Assembly: GCA_049115735.1 (NCBI GenBank)
Contig: JAGDZP010000032.1
Coordinates: 70,540-134,539, forward strand
From: CAXBNB01 sp049115735
GTDB lineage: Bacteria > Bacteroidota > Bacteroidia > Cytophagales > Cyclobacteriaceae
Length of the DNA stretch: 64,000 nucleotides
Direction of reading: 5' to 3'
The stretch's first letter is position 1, and every line of letters starts with the position of its first letter. Both the position numbers and the translations under genes were made by a program. Under the pieces are notes generated by a model. The model made no database searches. It worked only from the letters and a program-made list of their open reading frames with translations, and was not told the DNA's origin. Positions 10,701-18,185 of this stretch are shown here, piece after piece.

Positions 10701-10748
10701 TACTGCCATTCTGTGCTTAACCTGAAAGAATTCATTTACCTGATATGA
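7737..10748 (+). CDS. Planctomycete-type cytochrome c / DUF1549 / DUF1553 protein
   Basis: 1003 residues from ATG 7737 (MKKHRRK); a GTG 45 nt upstream is less likely. A membrane or lipoprotein anchor (residues 8-27, FMLQC) is followed by a PSCyt1 haem domain (CYLCH at 54-58), then DUF1549 (ERWARHWMDIVRYAET...; a second haem-type motif CARCHDHKFDPI), a middle carbohydrate-binding-like region, and DUF1553 near the C-terminus (SRVMVNRIWHHLFGRGLV, HPELLDYLA). These proteins occur in operons with DUF1501 partners in planctomycetes and polysaccharide-degrading Bacteroidota; their reaction is not established. The stop overlaps the DUF1501 start by 4 nt (ATGA), so the pair is translationally coupled. 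Confidence 0.9.
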   Translation: MKKHRRKVGLYISTLMFAIVAVFMLQCKDKDSVPNLPEKVDFNFDVRPILVQNCYLCHGPDPSSRKADLRFDTFEGATALLKDGGHAVVPGSPHKSELVKRITNESLDQVMPPPESNLTLSEYDIAILKKWIDQGAEWKPHWAFIAPKSNVHHDNSSKEAIQVIDDFILKELALKDLAVAGEADKNSLIRRVSYILTGLPPTLEEMDGFLNDESPTAYEKMVDQYLQSERFGERWARHWMDIVRYAETKGHEFDYPIMDAWRYRDYLIRAFNQDLPYDQFVREHLAGDMIESPRLDSETGNNESHIGTAFYTLGEGTHSPVDIRKDEADRIDNMIDVTSKAFQGLTVSCARCHDHKFDPIPTADYYAMYGVMESSRFTPRPAELSMEKLKNLEKAEELKDGIKAMLAESWANDQDLLNTTIAAHFDQRDTSAFEILGDFRGQGHSGWKSDGIAFGKESTLGEPVFDSSGKNIVRLASGKISSKYFSKGIFGALRSPNFTINKDFIGVKAIGEKSTIRIIIDNFQLIRYPIYGGLSNKVEKGEWQQIKFDVSAWKGHKAYIEIIPGNFPTKAILYDLPADAYVEAEYAIAFDGEWPKVFPIKENLQTSDDLIARWKSKELQSQDVEKINALLKEKALKNSFPELNEQRRQLKELTTTLQDSTFFIGVDDGFGVNSPVFVRGSHKTLSEKSVPRGFLSAVSVENNAFNSPGSGRMELADAILDPKNPLTSRVMVNRIWHHLFGRGLVETVDNFGLQGKLPTHPELLDYLAIQFQESGWSIKKIIRSVVLTEAFRRSVDAVENAELLDPDNLLLSHFPLRRLESEAIRDALLVAGGNLDLNMYGPPEKVFLTEFMRGRGRPRESGQLDGGGRRSIYQEVRRNFLQPMMLTFDHPIPFTTFGKRNVTNVPAQSLILMNDPFVIYQAEKMANSVLNQEGLKVDDRIKYIYSKTLSREPKAQELVNAREFLTTLAASYDLTDAEIESSLDVWKDYCHSVLNLKEFIYLI

Positions 10749-12196
10749 CAGCAAAAAACAAACATATCATCCATAGTCCTGTATCCCGACGGGAAATGTT
10801 GAGCATGTGCAAGGGTGGATTTGGTGCTCTGGCGTTTTCTAGTCTGTTTGGTACTATGACCTCTGCATGCCGGAAGATAGATGAGCCTAAGTCTATTCTT
10901 ACACAATTGGGGCAAGTAGCCCATTATTCCCCCAGGGCTAAGAACATCATCTTCCTCTATATGGATGGTGGTGTGTCTCAGGTGGATTCGTTTGATCCTA
11001 AACCAAGGCTTGATCGTGAAAATGGAGAAGACCCTAAAAGTAAGTTCAAAGTAGACAATACCCAATTCGATAATGTTGGAAAGATCTTAAAAAGCCCTTG
11101 GGAGTTTAAGCAATATGGCGATTGTGGTATGCCTGTCAGTGAGCTCTTTCCCTACATTGCATCTTGTGTAGATGATATTGCTCTAATCCGTTCTATGGTC
11201 TCTGATTTTCCAGAGCACACCAATGCCAACTATTTTTTGCATACAGGTAGTGGCCTACAGGGCAGACCAAGCATGGGTGCCTGGATAACTTATGGTTTGG
11301 GGAGTGAAAACAACAATCTGCCTGGATATGTTGTATTGGATGGCGGTTTAATACCGCCAGGTGGCTTGGATAATTTCAAAAGTGGTTTTTTGCCTGCTTC
11401 CTATCAGGCTTCTATTTTGAAAACAGGACCTGTTCCCCTGGCAAACGTTAAACCAAGTGAAACTATAGAAGGTCTACAAAACGAGAAGCTTGACTTTATC
11501 AAGCAAATGGATAATGGCCTCTTGGGCAAACTTGGAAATGCAGATGCTGTTGAGTCTGCTATTTCTAATTACGAACTGGCTTATCAAATGCAGTCGTCTA
11601 TTCCAGAATTGACCGAATTTTCCATGGAAACCAAAGCAACCAAAAAACTATATGGTATGGACTCTGATGATCCACACGCCAGAAGTTACGGTTCGCAATG
11701 TCTGCTAGCGAGAAGATTGATTGAACGTGGTGTAAGGTTTGTTGAGGTAACATGCCCTCATGTTAAGGCTGACAGGTGGGATCAGCACAACAATTTAAAA
11801 GATGGGCATGAAAGAAACGCCCATGCTGTGGATCAGCCTATTGCCGGACTTTTGAAAGATCTCAAATCAAGAGGTCTGCTGGAAGAGACGCTTGTAGTTT
11901 GGACTGGGGAATTTGGCCGTACACCATTCGCACAGGGAAAAGATGGTCGGGATCATAATCCTTCGGCCTTTAGTATGTGGATGGCGGGGGCGGGCATCAA
12001 AGGAGGAACAATCTACGGTAAGACCGATGAGTACGGTTATCGGGTAATTGAGAATGAGACAACCGTTCATGATCTACATGCTACGATGCTCCACCTGTTA
12101 GGTGTAAACCACGAAAAGCTTAGGTTTAGGTTTGGCGGACGGGATATCCGTTTGACGGATGTGCACGGTCGTGTTATAGAGGATGTGCTGGTTTAA
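10745..12196 (+). CDS. DUF1501 family protein (sulfatase/phosphatase-fold), Tat-like signal
   Basis: 483 residues. The N-terminus has a Tat-like motif (SRREML) and a hydrophobic run ending in TSAC. The body carries DUF1501 hallmarks: YMDGGVSQVDSFDPKP, FPEHTNANYFLHTGS, RPSMGAWITYGLGS, and the C-terminal WTGEFGRTPFAQGKDGRDHNP, which resembles the metal-binding part of alkaline-phosphatase-like enzymes. It is coupled by a 4-nt overlap to the PSCyt1/DUF1549/DUF1553 gene, the usual partner of DUF1501. Likely exported. Function not known; the pairing with a haem protein suggests a joint periplasmic complex (inference). Confidence 0.9.
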   Translation: MTAKNKHIIHSPVSRREMLSMCKGGFGALAFSSLFGTMTSACRKIDEPKSILTQLGQVAHYSPRAKNIIFLYMDGGVSQVDSFDPKPRLDRENGEDPKSKFKVDNTQFDNVGKILKSPWEFKQYGDCGMPVSELFPYIASCVDDIALIRSMVSDFPEHTNANYFLHTGSGLQGRPSMGAWITYGLGSENNNLPGYVVLDGGLIPPGGLDNFKSGFLPASYQASILKTGPVPLANVKPSETIEGLQNEKLDFIKQMDNGLLGKLGNADAVESAISNYELAYQMQSSIPELTEFSMETKATKKLYGMDSDDPHARSYGSQCLLARRLIERGVRFVEVTCPHVKADRWDQHNNLKDGHERNAHAVDQPIAGLLKDLKSRGLLEETLVVWTGEFGRTPFAQGKDGRDHNPSAFSMWMAGAGIKGGTIYGKTDEYGYRVIENETTVHDLHATMLHLLGVNHEKLRFRFGGRDIRLTDVHGRVIEDVLV

Positions 12197-12244
12197 AACC
12201 GTACCTTAACCTGTTTCCATAAGCTTAAAACAAGCTTGCTTAAA

Positions 12245-13510
12245 TTACCCCCACCAAACTTCTCCTGAAACCAAGTGTTCCTTCACCACATCGGAGTTTA
12301 GTTCTATGCCCAAACCTGGTTTGTCTGGCACGGTCACATATCCATTTTTGCAGAGCGGCCCATCATGAAGAATGATATCATCCATGCGACCACCATCAAA
12401 ATAAACCGTCTCGCAAGCCATATAATCTCTAATGGACGCACCCCAGTGTACAGAGGCCATACCGTTAACAATACTACCGGTATTGTGATTAGCTACTGGC
12501 AAAGAATACAAATCTGCCAGGTCGGCTATTCGTTTGTTTTCTAAAAATCCTCCTGAATTCCTTAGGTCAAGGTGCACTATGTCTATTGCCGCATTGGTGA
12601 TAAAAGGCATGGATTCTTGTCTTCGCATCCAGTTTTCTCCTGTGCTTATTGGTACTGGAGACATTTCTGCAAGACGCTTCCAACTCTCACTCCATGCGAC
12701 AGGTAGCGGATCTTCGAGCCAAAGTGGTTTAACGGACTCCAAACCTCTCGCCAAATCAATGGAAGTGCGCAAATCAAATTCCCAATGACACCCGACCATC
12801 AGGTCATGATCCCAGCCTATGGCTTCACGGCAATTTTCATAAGCTTCAATCAGCTTGCTTAAACCCTTGCTGGAGAGCATTCGATTGGATGGATCATAGC
12901 CAAAGTCATTGGATGCATTTGTTCTGGGTACGCCAAGCTTATGGATGGTAATGCCATTTGGACGTTCCTTGACAGCATCAGCCCAGTCTTTACAGGCAAT
13001 TTTATCATTATAGTCTTTTGGTGTGTGGTGATCATACAGCCGTACCCGATCTCTGAATTTTCCTCCCATCAAAGAATAAGTGGGTACATCCAGGATTTTA
13101 CCAGCCAAATCCCACAGGGCCATTTCTATTCCGCTCATTGCTCTTTGTTGGGCATGGGCACTGCCGTCTGTGTATCGATAGCCCGTATATAGTCGGTCGA
13201 TTTGAAGTGGATCCTTCCCAATAAAAAATTGTTTCAATCCATGAATTTCCTCTTTGATGCCCAACCCTGGAGTGCCATAGGCTTCAGCGAATCCAAGTAA
13301 GCCAGAGTCAGTCTCTACTTTCACCAGTGTGTAAGTCCGTCCGGTTGAGTAGCCCTTCTTAGAGCGTGCCTGAAAGACCATTGTCTTGATATCTGTTATT
13401 TTTACTTTGTCTCGTTCTTTGGAAAATAAATCATAATAGTTTAAAAAGAAAGCGGAGGCAGAAATGCCACCTAGCTTGCCAAGAAACGAACGACGGGAAT
13501 GAGTTTTCAT
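12245..13510 (-). CDS. Enolase-superfamily (mandelate racemase/muconate lactonizing) protein, likely acid-sugar dehydratase
   Basis: 421 residues from ATG 13510; a TTG three codons upstream is less likely. Tat-like start (HSRRSFLGKLGG). The barrel shows IHKLG (Lys 191 region), LMVGCHWEFD (about 238-246), WLEDPLP (Glu 266), STGEN (Glu 292), HLDLRNSGG and VANHNTGS (His 342), the layout of the mandelate racemase/galactonate dehydratase group. Such enzymes abstract a proton alpha to a carboxylate and often dehydrate sugar acids. At the third-strand ligand, usually Asp, this protein has Gly (VGCH), which may mean another ligand or altered activity. Adjacent to the BASS transporter (24 bp) in the same orientation, so it may act on the imported acid. 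Confidence 0.85.
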   Translation of the reverse strand: MKTHSRRSFLGKLGGISASAFFLNYYDLFSKERDKVKITDIKTMVFQARSKKGYSTGRTYTLVKVETDSGLLGFAEAYGTPGLGIKEEIHGLKQFFIGKDPLQIDRLYTGYRYTDGSAHAQQRAMSGIEMALWDLAGKILDVPTYSLMGGKFRDRVRLYDHHTPKDYNDKIACKDWADAVKERPNGITIHKLGVPRTNASNDFGYDPSNRMLSSKGLSKLIEAYENCREAIGWDHDLMVGCHWEFDLRTSIDLARGLESVKPLWLEDPLPVAWSESWKRLAEMSPVPISTGENWMRRQESMPFITNAAIDIVHLDLRNSGGFLENKRIADLADLYSLPVANHNTGSIVNGMASVHWGASIRDYMACETVYFDGGRMDDIILHDGPLCKNGYVTVPDKPGLGIELNSDVVKEHLVSGEVWWG

Positions 13511-13534
13511 AGTGATCAATATTTAGTTGAATTA

Positions 13535-14800
13535 TTATTTTGTGGGTTCGTCACCGGTTGGTTTGTCCCTCCAATAGTTGGCAATAGCCGAACCGGATAT
13601 ATTCATCCATTTTCCAAATACAATTGGGGCTAAAGCGGCATTGGCATTGCCAAGTGCTTCCAGAGCTAGTCCCATACCTAAGCCACCATTTTTCAATGCC
13701 ACCTCTATGGATAATGTTCTACTGTCCCTGATAGACAATCCTGCGAGACGGCTTCCCCAATAACCAATGATGAAACCAAAAAGGTTGTGAACAGCTGACG
13801 CTGCTACCAGCAACAGACCAACAAGAAGTAATTTATCTCTGTTGAGCGCAACAACGATGGTAACGAAGAGGACTATGGAGGTCATGGATAATGCTGGAAG
13901 AATGCGATTCATCCAGTCGTCAGGTCCTGCCAGAGATTTTACAATGACATTCGCAAATGAAACGATTGCAGCCAATCCAAATGCCAGAATCAAACCAGGT
14001 TGAAGCACAGCTATGCTGGGAGGAAAGGGACTATAGATCGAAACAACAGTAGCTGCTACGAATAGCAGACCGAGAGCAATAATGTTCGCATTTTTCTGTA
14101 ACCATTCGGCTTTCCCATATAGTATTTTATGACATATCAATCCCGCGGCAATGGGCACAATGATGAGGTTGAAACTGGAGAACATCATTTTTAGGAATGA
14201 AATTTCAAGCAACTCGTTGGCCAATAGCTTCATAATTGCTGGTGTGACAATGGGCGTGAGTAGTGTAGTGATGGTCGTGACACTCACTGACAGGGCTACA
14301 TTTCCCCTCGCAAGAAAGGCCATTACGTTTGATGCTGCTCCACCCGGACAAGCTCCAATTAGTATTACACCCACGGCTATTTCAGGAGGAAAATCAAATG
14401 CTTTGGCTACTCCAATACCTAAAATAGGCATTATGCCAAAGGCCATTAAACTGCCTATTATAATGCCCTTGGGTTCTTTTAGTTCTTTCTTAAAATCGTC
14501 GAGGCTCAGTTTAGTTCCCATGCCAAACATGATGAGTTGTAGCATGGGTATAACCAGCACTTTGGTGTTAAATCCCCAATTGGTAAACAAAAATGGGTAA
14601 TACATGGCTGCAGCCAGAAAACCAAACACAATGAAAGTAAAGGATGCTTTCTTATACTGCTCTTCGAGGTAGCTGAATGCAGTTGCGCCTGTAAGTGCGA
14701 GAAGCATAGGTATGCCAGCCGATTCTATCTTACCAAGGAATATCAACACGAGGGTAAGTACGAATGATGCAATTGAAAAACCCAGAACTGCTTTTTTCAT
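13535..14800 (-). CDS. Bile acid:sodium symporter (BASS) family transporter
   Basis: 421 residues, about ten membrane helices. The segment GACPGGAASNVMAFLARGNVALSVSVTT is the crossover-helix signature of BASS/ASBT transporters, with the paired C-terminal half (NGGLGMGLA). These use a sodium gradient to import organic anions such as keto-acids, pantoate or bile acids. The C-terminus (SGSAIANYWRDKPTGDEP) is a short cytoplasmic tail. It is the first gene of a two-gene leftward unit with the enolase-superfamily dehydratase, suggesting import of a sugar acid or other carboxylate (inference). Confidence 0.9.
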   Translation of the reverse strand: MKKAVLGFSIASFVLTLVLIFLGKIESAGIPMLLALTGATAFSYLEEQYKKASFTFIVFGFLAAAMYYPFLFTNWGFNTKVLVIPMLQLIMFGMGTKLSLDDFKKELKEPKGIIIGSLMAFGIMPILGIGVAKAFDFPPEIAVGVILIGACPGGAASNVMAFLARGNVALSVSVTTITTLLTPIVTPAIMKLLANELLEISFLKMMFSSFNLIIVPIAAGLICHKILYGKAEWLQKNANIIALGLLFVAATVVSIYSPFPPSIAVLQPGLILAFGLAAIVSFANVIVKSLAGPDDWMNRILPALSMTSIVLFVTIVVALNRDKLLLVGLLLVAASAVHNLFGFIIGYWGSRLAGLSIRDSRTLSIEVALKNGGLGMGLALEALGNANAALAPIVFGKWMNISGSAIANYWRDKPTGDEPTK

Positions 14801-14918
14801 GTCTAAGAATGCGTAACGCCCTGTTTCTTACAGAGTAATTTAGTCAGACAAGTTAACATTCACATTTTTCCAAACAAAACAAACATGCAAAAGCATATTA
14901 CAAGTGGATGGATAATTT

Positions 14919-14926
14919 TACATTTG
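14919..14926 (+). promoter_or_regulatory. Candidate -7 element for the RraA-like gene
   Basis: TACATTTG matches the Bacteroidota -7 consensus TAnnTTTG and lies 72 nt before the ATG. At the -33 position only TTA is present instead of TTG, so support is partial. Confidence 0.4.
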
Positions 14927-14998
14927 AATGATGATTTATGTCAAACTAGAGTTGGTGATGTCATAAACAGTTATACACATAGACCTTAATCGCAAATC

Positions 14999-15709
14999 AT
15001 GGATCCTTCAACAAGAAAGAAATTGGAAAAAATAAGCACAGCTACTATTGCCACATGTCTTTTTAAAAAAGGATTCAGAAATCAATTTATACAGGATGTA
15101 AAGCCTTTGCGGAAAATGGAGTTATCCATGGTAGGTGATGCATTTACATTGAGGTATATACCGGCTCGTGAGGACCTTAATCCAATAGAAGTCTTTCGAA
15201 ATCCTGAGCACCCACAGCGCAAAGCAGTTGAGACCTGCCCTGAAGGATCGGTGATGGTTATTGATAGTAGAAAGGATGCCAGGGCCGCATCAGCAGGTTC
15301 TATACTTGTGTCACGGTTAATGGTGCGTGGAGCTGCTGGTATTGTTACCGATGGAGGCTTTAGGGATTCGGATCTAATTGCTGACCTGGATTTTCCATCT
15401 TATCACAATCGACCATCTGCTCCGACAAACCTCACTTTGCATCAGGCCCTGGATATCAATGTGCCAATAGGGTGCGGAGATGTTGCCGTCTTTCCAGGAG
15501 ATGTTATTGTAGGGGATGGGGATGGTGTGATGGTAGTGCCTGCGGAGCTTGCAGATGAGGTGGCTGATGAATGTACTCAGATGACCATATTTGAAGATTT
15601 TGTCACTGAAAAGGTCTTGGAGGGAAAGACAATCATTGGATTGTATCCACCAACAAAAGAACAGACCAAGGTTGATTTTGAAGCGTGGAAAAAGGAAAAG
15701 GGGTTCTGA
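14999..15709 (+). CDS. RraA-like protein (HMG/CHA aldolase-type)
   Basis: 236 residues. The fold signature is clear: GSVMVIDSRKDARAASAGSILVSRLMVRGAAGIVTDGGFRD (the G-G-x-x-D motif binding metal and substrate) and GCGDVAVFPGDVIVGDGDGVMVVP. Members include 4-hydroxy-4-methyl-2-oxoglutarate / 4-carboxy-4-hydroxy-2-oxoadipate aldolases and RraA regulators of RNase E. The catabolic setting (dehydratase, acid transporter, aldo/keto reductase) favours an aldolase or decarboxylase acting on a keto-acid. It reads away from the transporter. The specific substrate cannot be read from sequence. Confidence 0.88.
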   Translation: MDPSTRKKLEKISTATIATCLFKKGFRNQFIQDVKPLRKMELSMVGDAFTLRYIPAREDLNPIEVFRNPEHPQRKAVETCPEGSVMVIDSRKDARAASAGSILVSRLMVRGAAGIVTDGGFRDSDLIADLDFPSYHNRPSAPTNLTLHQALDINVPIGCGDVAVFPGDVIVGDGDGVMVVPAELADEVADECTQMTIFEDFVTEKVLEGKTIIGLYPPTKEQTKVDFEAWKKEKGF

Positions 15710-15984
15710 AATAGCTCAGTTTTCGTGACTGTACATATTTTAACTAGCTCCTTTATCTTGGCTATATGGTAGCTCATAGCCAGTCTGTCAGCTTCGGCAT
15801 CCCTAATTTCAATGACGTCAAGATTCTGCTGGCGTTTCATTCAGTAACAAGTCATTGAAGTTGAGGATGAGCCTTTTGTTTTCATCTAACAAAAACTGAA
15901 GTTTTGAAAATTGCATACGAGTCAATTTTTCATTCCTTTATTTATTTAGTAAATTCAAGACGCTTTTCTCCAAACCATATTCTA

Positions 15985-16968
15985 ATGAAAAAAGATATCA
16001 CACGTCGGGACTTTATCAAAGGTACCGTTGCAGCATCTGTGACTATAGCAGGTGCCGGAAGTATTCTCAGCTCTTGTACATCAGATAACCCTCTCGGATT
16101 GGCCATGACCACTCTCGGTAAAACGGGAGTAAGGATACCCAGAATCGCTCTGGGCCTGGGAAGCAGGTGGTGTTCTATCGACAATGAAGACGAGGCATTG
16201 GATGTGTTGACCTATGCCCTGGACAAAGGTTTGTACTACTGGGATACGGCCAGCTCTTATGAGAACAAGAAGAATGGGGCAATCAGTGAAGAGCGGATTG
16301 GGAAAATTCTCAAACACAAAAGAAAAGAAGTTTTTATTAGCACAAAGATTCGTTCTCGCGATCCAGATGAGGCCATGCGTCAGGTCGAGCGTAGCTTGAA
16401 AAGATTGCAGGTAGATCAGGTAGATATGCTCAAGGTTCACAACTGCTCAACTGCAGATTTAGAAAAAATTGAAGCCAAAGGGGGCCCACTGGAAATAGTT
16501 CACCGAATGAAGGAGGAAGGTGTTACCCGTTTCATCGGATTCAGTGGACATACCGAAGCGACAACTTTAAAACACCTTGCTGAAAACTATGATTTCGACA
16601 GCATGCTGATGGCGCTTAACCACTGGTCTGCTGACCAAGGGTATAAACGACAAGAAGAGGCCATGCCAGCCGCTGATAAAAAGGGAATGGGTGTGATGCT
16701 GATGAAAGTGGTTCGACCCATTGAAAATGATGCTTCATTAAAACCGACTGACCTTATTCGATATGGTTTGTCCCTGAAAGAGGCCGATGGAGTTGTATTA
16801 GGTACCGACAGCAAAGCAGTAGTAGACTCTAATGTCAATATCTTGAAGAACTTCGAGACCATGTCTCAATCCGAAATGGATCAGATCACGATGCAACTGG
16901 CTCCATTTTACAGACATGAGAATATCCCATGGATGAAACCAAAATACGAAGATGGAAACTGGGCCTAA
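15985..16968 (+). CDS. Exported aldo/keto reductase with Tat-like signal
   Basis: 327 residues from ATG 15985, which places the Tat-like motif TRRDFIKG at the very N-terminus, with a hydrophobic segment ending in LSSC (possible lipoprotein cleavage). The AKR barrel follows with the catalytic tetrad visible: Asp 87 (YYWDTASSY), Tyr 92, Lys 121 (ISTKIR) and His 152 (LKVHNC). Family enzymes reduce carbonyls with NADPH, but an exported version is unusual and may use a tightly bound cofactor. Convergent with the dienelactone hydrolase gene (11 bp between stops). Confidence 0.87.
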   Translation: MKKDITRRDFIKGTVAASVTIAGAGSILSSCTSDNPLGLAMTTLGKTGVRIPRIALGLGSRWCSIDNEDEALDVLTYALDKGLYYWDTASSYENKKNGAISEERIGKILKHKRKEVFISTKIRSRDPDEAMRQVERSLKRLQVDQVDMLKVHNCSTADLEKIEAKGGPLEIVHRMKEEGVTRFIGFSGHTEATTLKHLAENYDFDSMLMALNHWSADQGYKRQEEAMPAADKKGMGVMLMKVVRPIENDASLKPTDLIRYGLSLKEADGVVLGTDSKAVVDSNVNILKNFETMSQSEMDQITMQLAPFYRHENIPWMKPKYEDGNWA

Positions 16969-16979
16969 GCCCAGGCTTC

Positions 16980-17867
16980 TTACATTAATTTCTCTTTGAA
17001 AAAATTGATTGTGCGTTTCCACGCCAGCTGGGCCGCTTCTTTGTCATATCTTGGAGTGGTGTCATTGTGAAAACCATGGTTAGCATTTGGATATACATGT
17101 GCTGTATATTCCTTTTTGTGTTTCCTTAGTGCTTCCTCATAAGCAGGCCATCCGGCATTCACCCTTTTGTCTAATTCTCCAAAATGCAAAAGTAAAGGCG
17201 CATTGATCTTTGGAACATCTTCTGAAGCTGGCTGTCCACCATAGAATGGAACCGAAGCTTTCAGATCAGGTACTTGCACGGCCATTTTGTTGGAGATAGC
17301 TCCTCCAAAACAGAATCCAACAACACCAACATTACCTGTACAGCCTTCATGTGCTTTCAGGTATTTATATGCGGCAATGAAATCCATTAACATTTCATCC
17401 CGATCTCTTTGTCTTTGTAATGTTCTACCTTCGTCATCGCTTCCGGGATAGCCACCCAGTGGGTAGAGCGCATCCGGAGCAAAGGCTATGAATCCTTCCA
17501 ATGCTGCTCTTCTGGCCACATCTTCTATATGGGGATTAAGTCCACGGTTTTCATGAACTACTATTATACCCGGAAGTTTCTTTTTTCCTTTGGCTGGTTT
17601 AGCCAGTAAACCACGCATTTTGCCGGCACCTTTGGGTGAATCATACTCCTGATAAAGTGTTTTCAACCTGGGATCATCTGCTTTCACTTGTTGTGCTTCT
17701 GCGTACCTGGGTAAAAGAAACGCTAGAATGGATGAAACCGTCAATCCACCTACCGCATACTTTGATAGCTTATTTACAAATTGTCGACGATCAATAACAC
17801 TGTGTACATAGCTATCGAATAGATCATACACTTCCTGGTTTAAATCTTCTTTTTTTAGTTTTTTCAT
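16980..17867 (-). CDS. Dienelactone hydrolase family protein, exported
   Basis: 295 residues. N-terminus carries an amphipathic lead, then DRRQFVNKLSKY (Tat-like) and a hydrophobic stretch up to AEAQQ. The alpha/beta hydrolase shows IIVVHENRGL, VGFCFGG (nucleophile Cys 186), GELDKRV (Asp 233) and NHGFHND (His 264), the Cys-Asp-His triad of dienelactone hydrolases. It is the YghX-like exported subgroup, whose natural substrate is not established. It likely cleaves an ester or lactone in the periplasm; a sugar-acid lactone from the PQQ dehydrogenase reaction is possible but only an inference. Confidence 0.9.
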   Translation of the reverse strand: MKKLKKEDLNQEVYDLFDSYVHSVIDRRQFVNKLSKYAVGGLTVSSILAFLLPRYAEAQQVKADDPRLKTLYQEYDSPKGAGKMRGLLAKPAKGKKKLPGIIVVHENRGLNPHIEDVARRAALEGFIAFAPDALYPLGGYPGSDDEGRTLQRQRDRDEMLMDFIAAYKYLKAHEGCTGNVGVVGFCFGGAISNKMAVQVPDLKASVPFYGGQPASEDVPKINAPLLLHFGELDKRVNAGWPAYEEALRKHKKEYTAHVYPNANHGFHNDTTPRYDKEAAQLAWKRTINFFKEKLM

Positions 17868-18185
17868 TTTGCAGTTGAGTTGGGTGTATCTTTTCTGTTA
17901 ATTTTTCTAGTACGGATATACAAATGGTGACTTATCAGTCTCAGTTTTACAATTTACTGAAAAGTTATTTGACACTTTGATTAGTATTATCCATTCTGAC
18001 TGGTGCCAAACCAAATCTAAGAACCAATTCTGAATGAATTTTGAAGAATTCACTTGTAAAAACGGCTTAAAATGTACTAGAATTCATTGCTGATTCTTAT
18101 TTCATATTTCTTTTTACATAGGTGAAGGATATTCCGTCTAAACACATAACTTTGTGCCCCGTAACATTAATTCTTCCATTCATTC
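17868..18185. other. Intergenic region upstream of pyrG
   Basis: 318 bp between two divergent starts. It holds the pyrG promoter candidate at 18147-18154. The rest is A/T-rich with no coding potential and no hairpin I would trust. Confidence 0.5.
18147..18154 (+). promoter_or_regulatory. Candidate -7 element of pyrG
   Basis: TAACTTTG is a perfect TAnnTTTG box 32 nt before the pyrG ATG. No TTG is seen at the expected -33 position. The expected transcription start falls in or next to the run CCCCG at 18157-18161. Confidence 0.55.

Noticed and set aside
12197..12244. Hairpin between the convergent DUF1501 and dehydratase genes
   Set aside because: Only a 6-bp AAGCTT-type stem without a T run; too weak to call a terminator.
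15577..15840. 87-codon minus-strand frame between the RraA-like and AKR genes
   Set aside because: Half of it is antisense to the RraA-like gene, and the rest has no recognisable motif.
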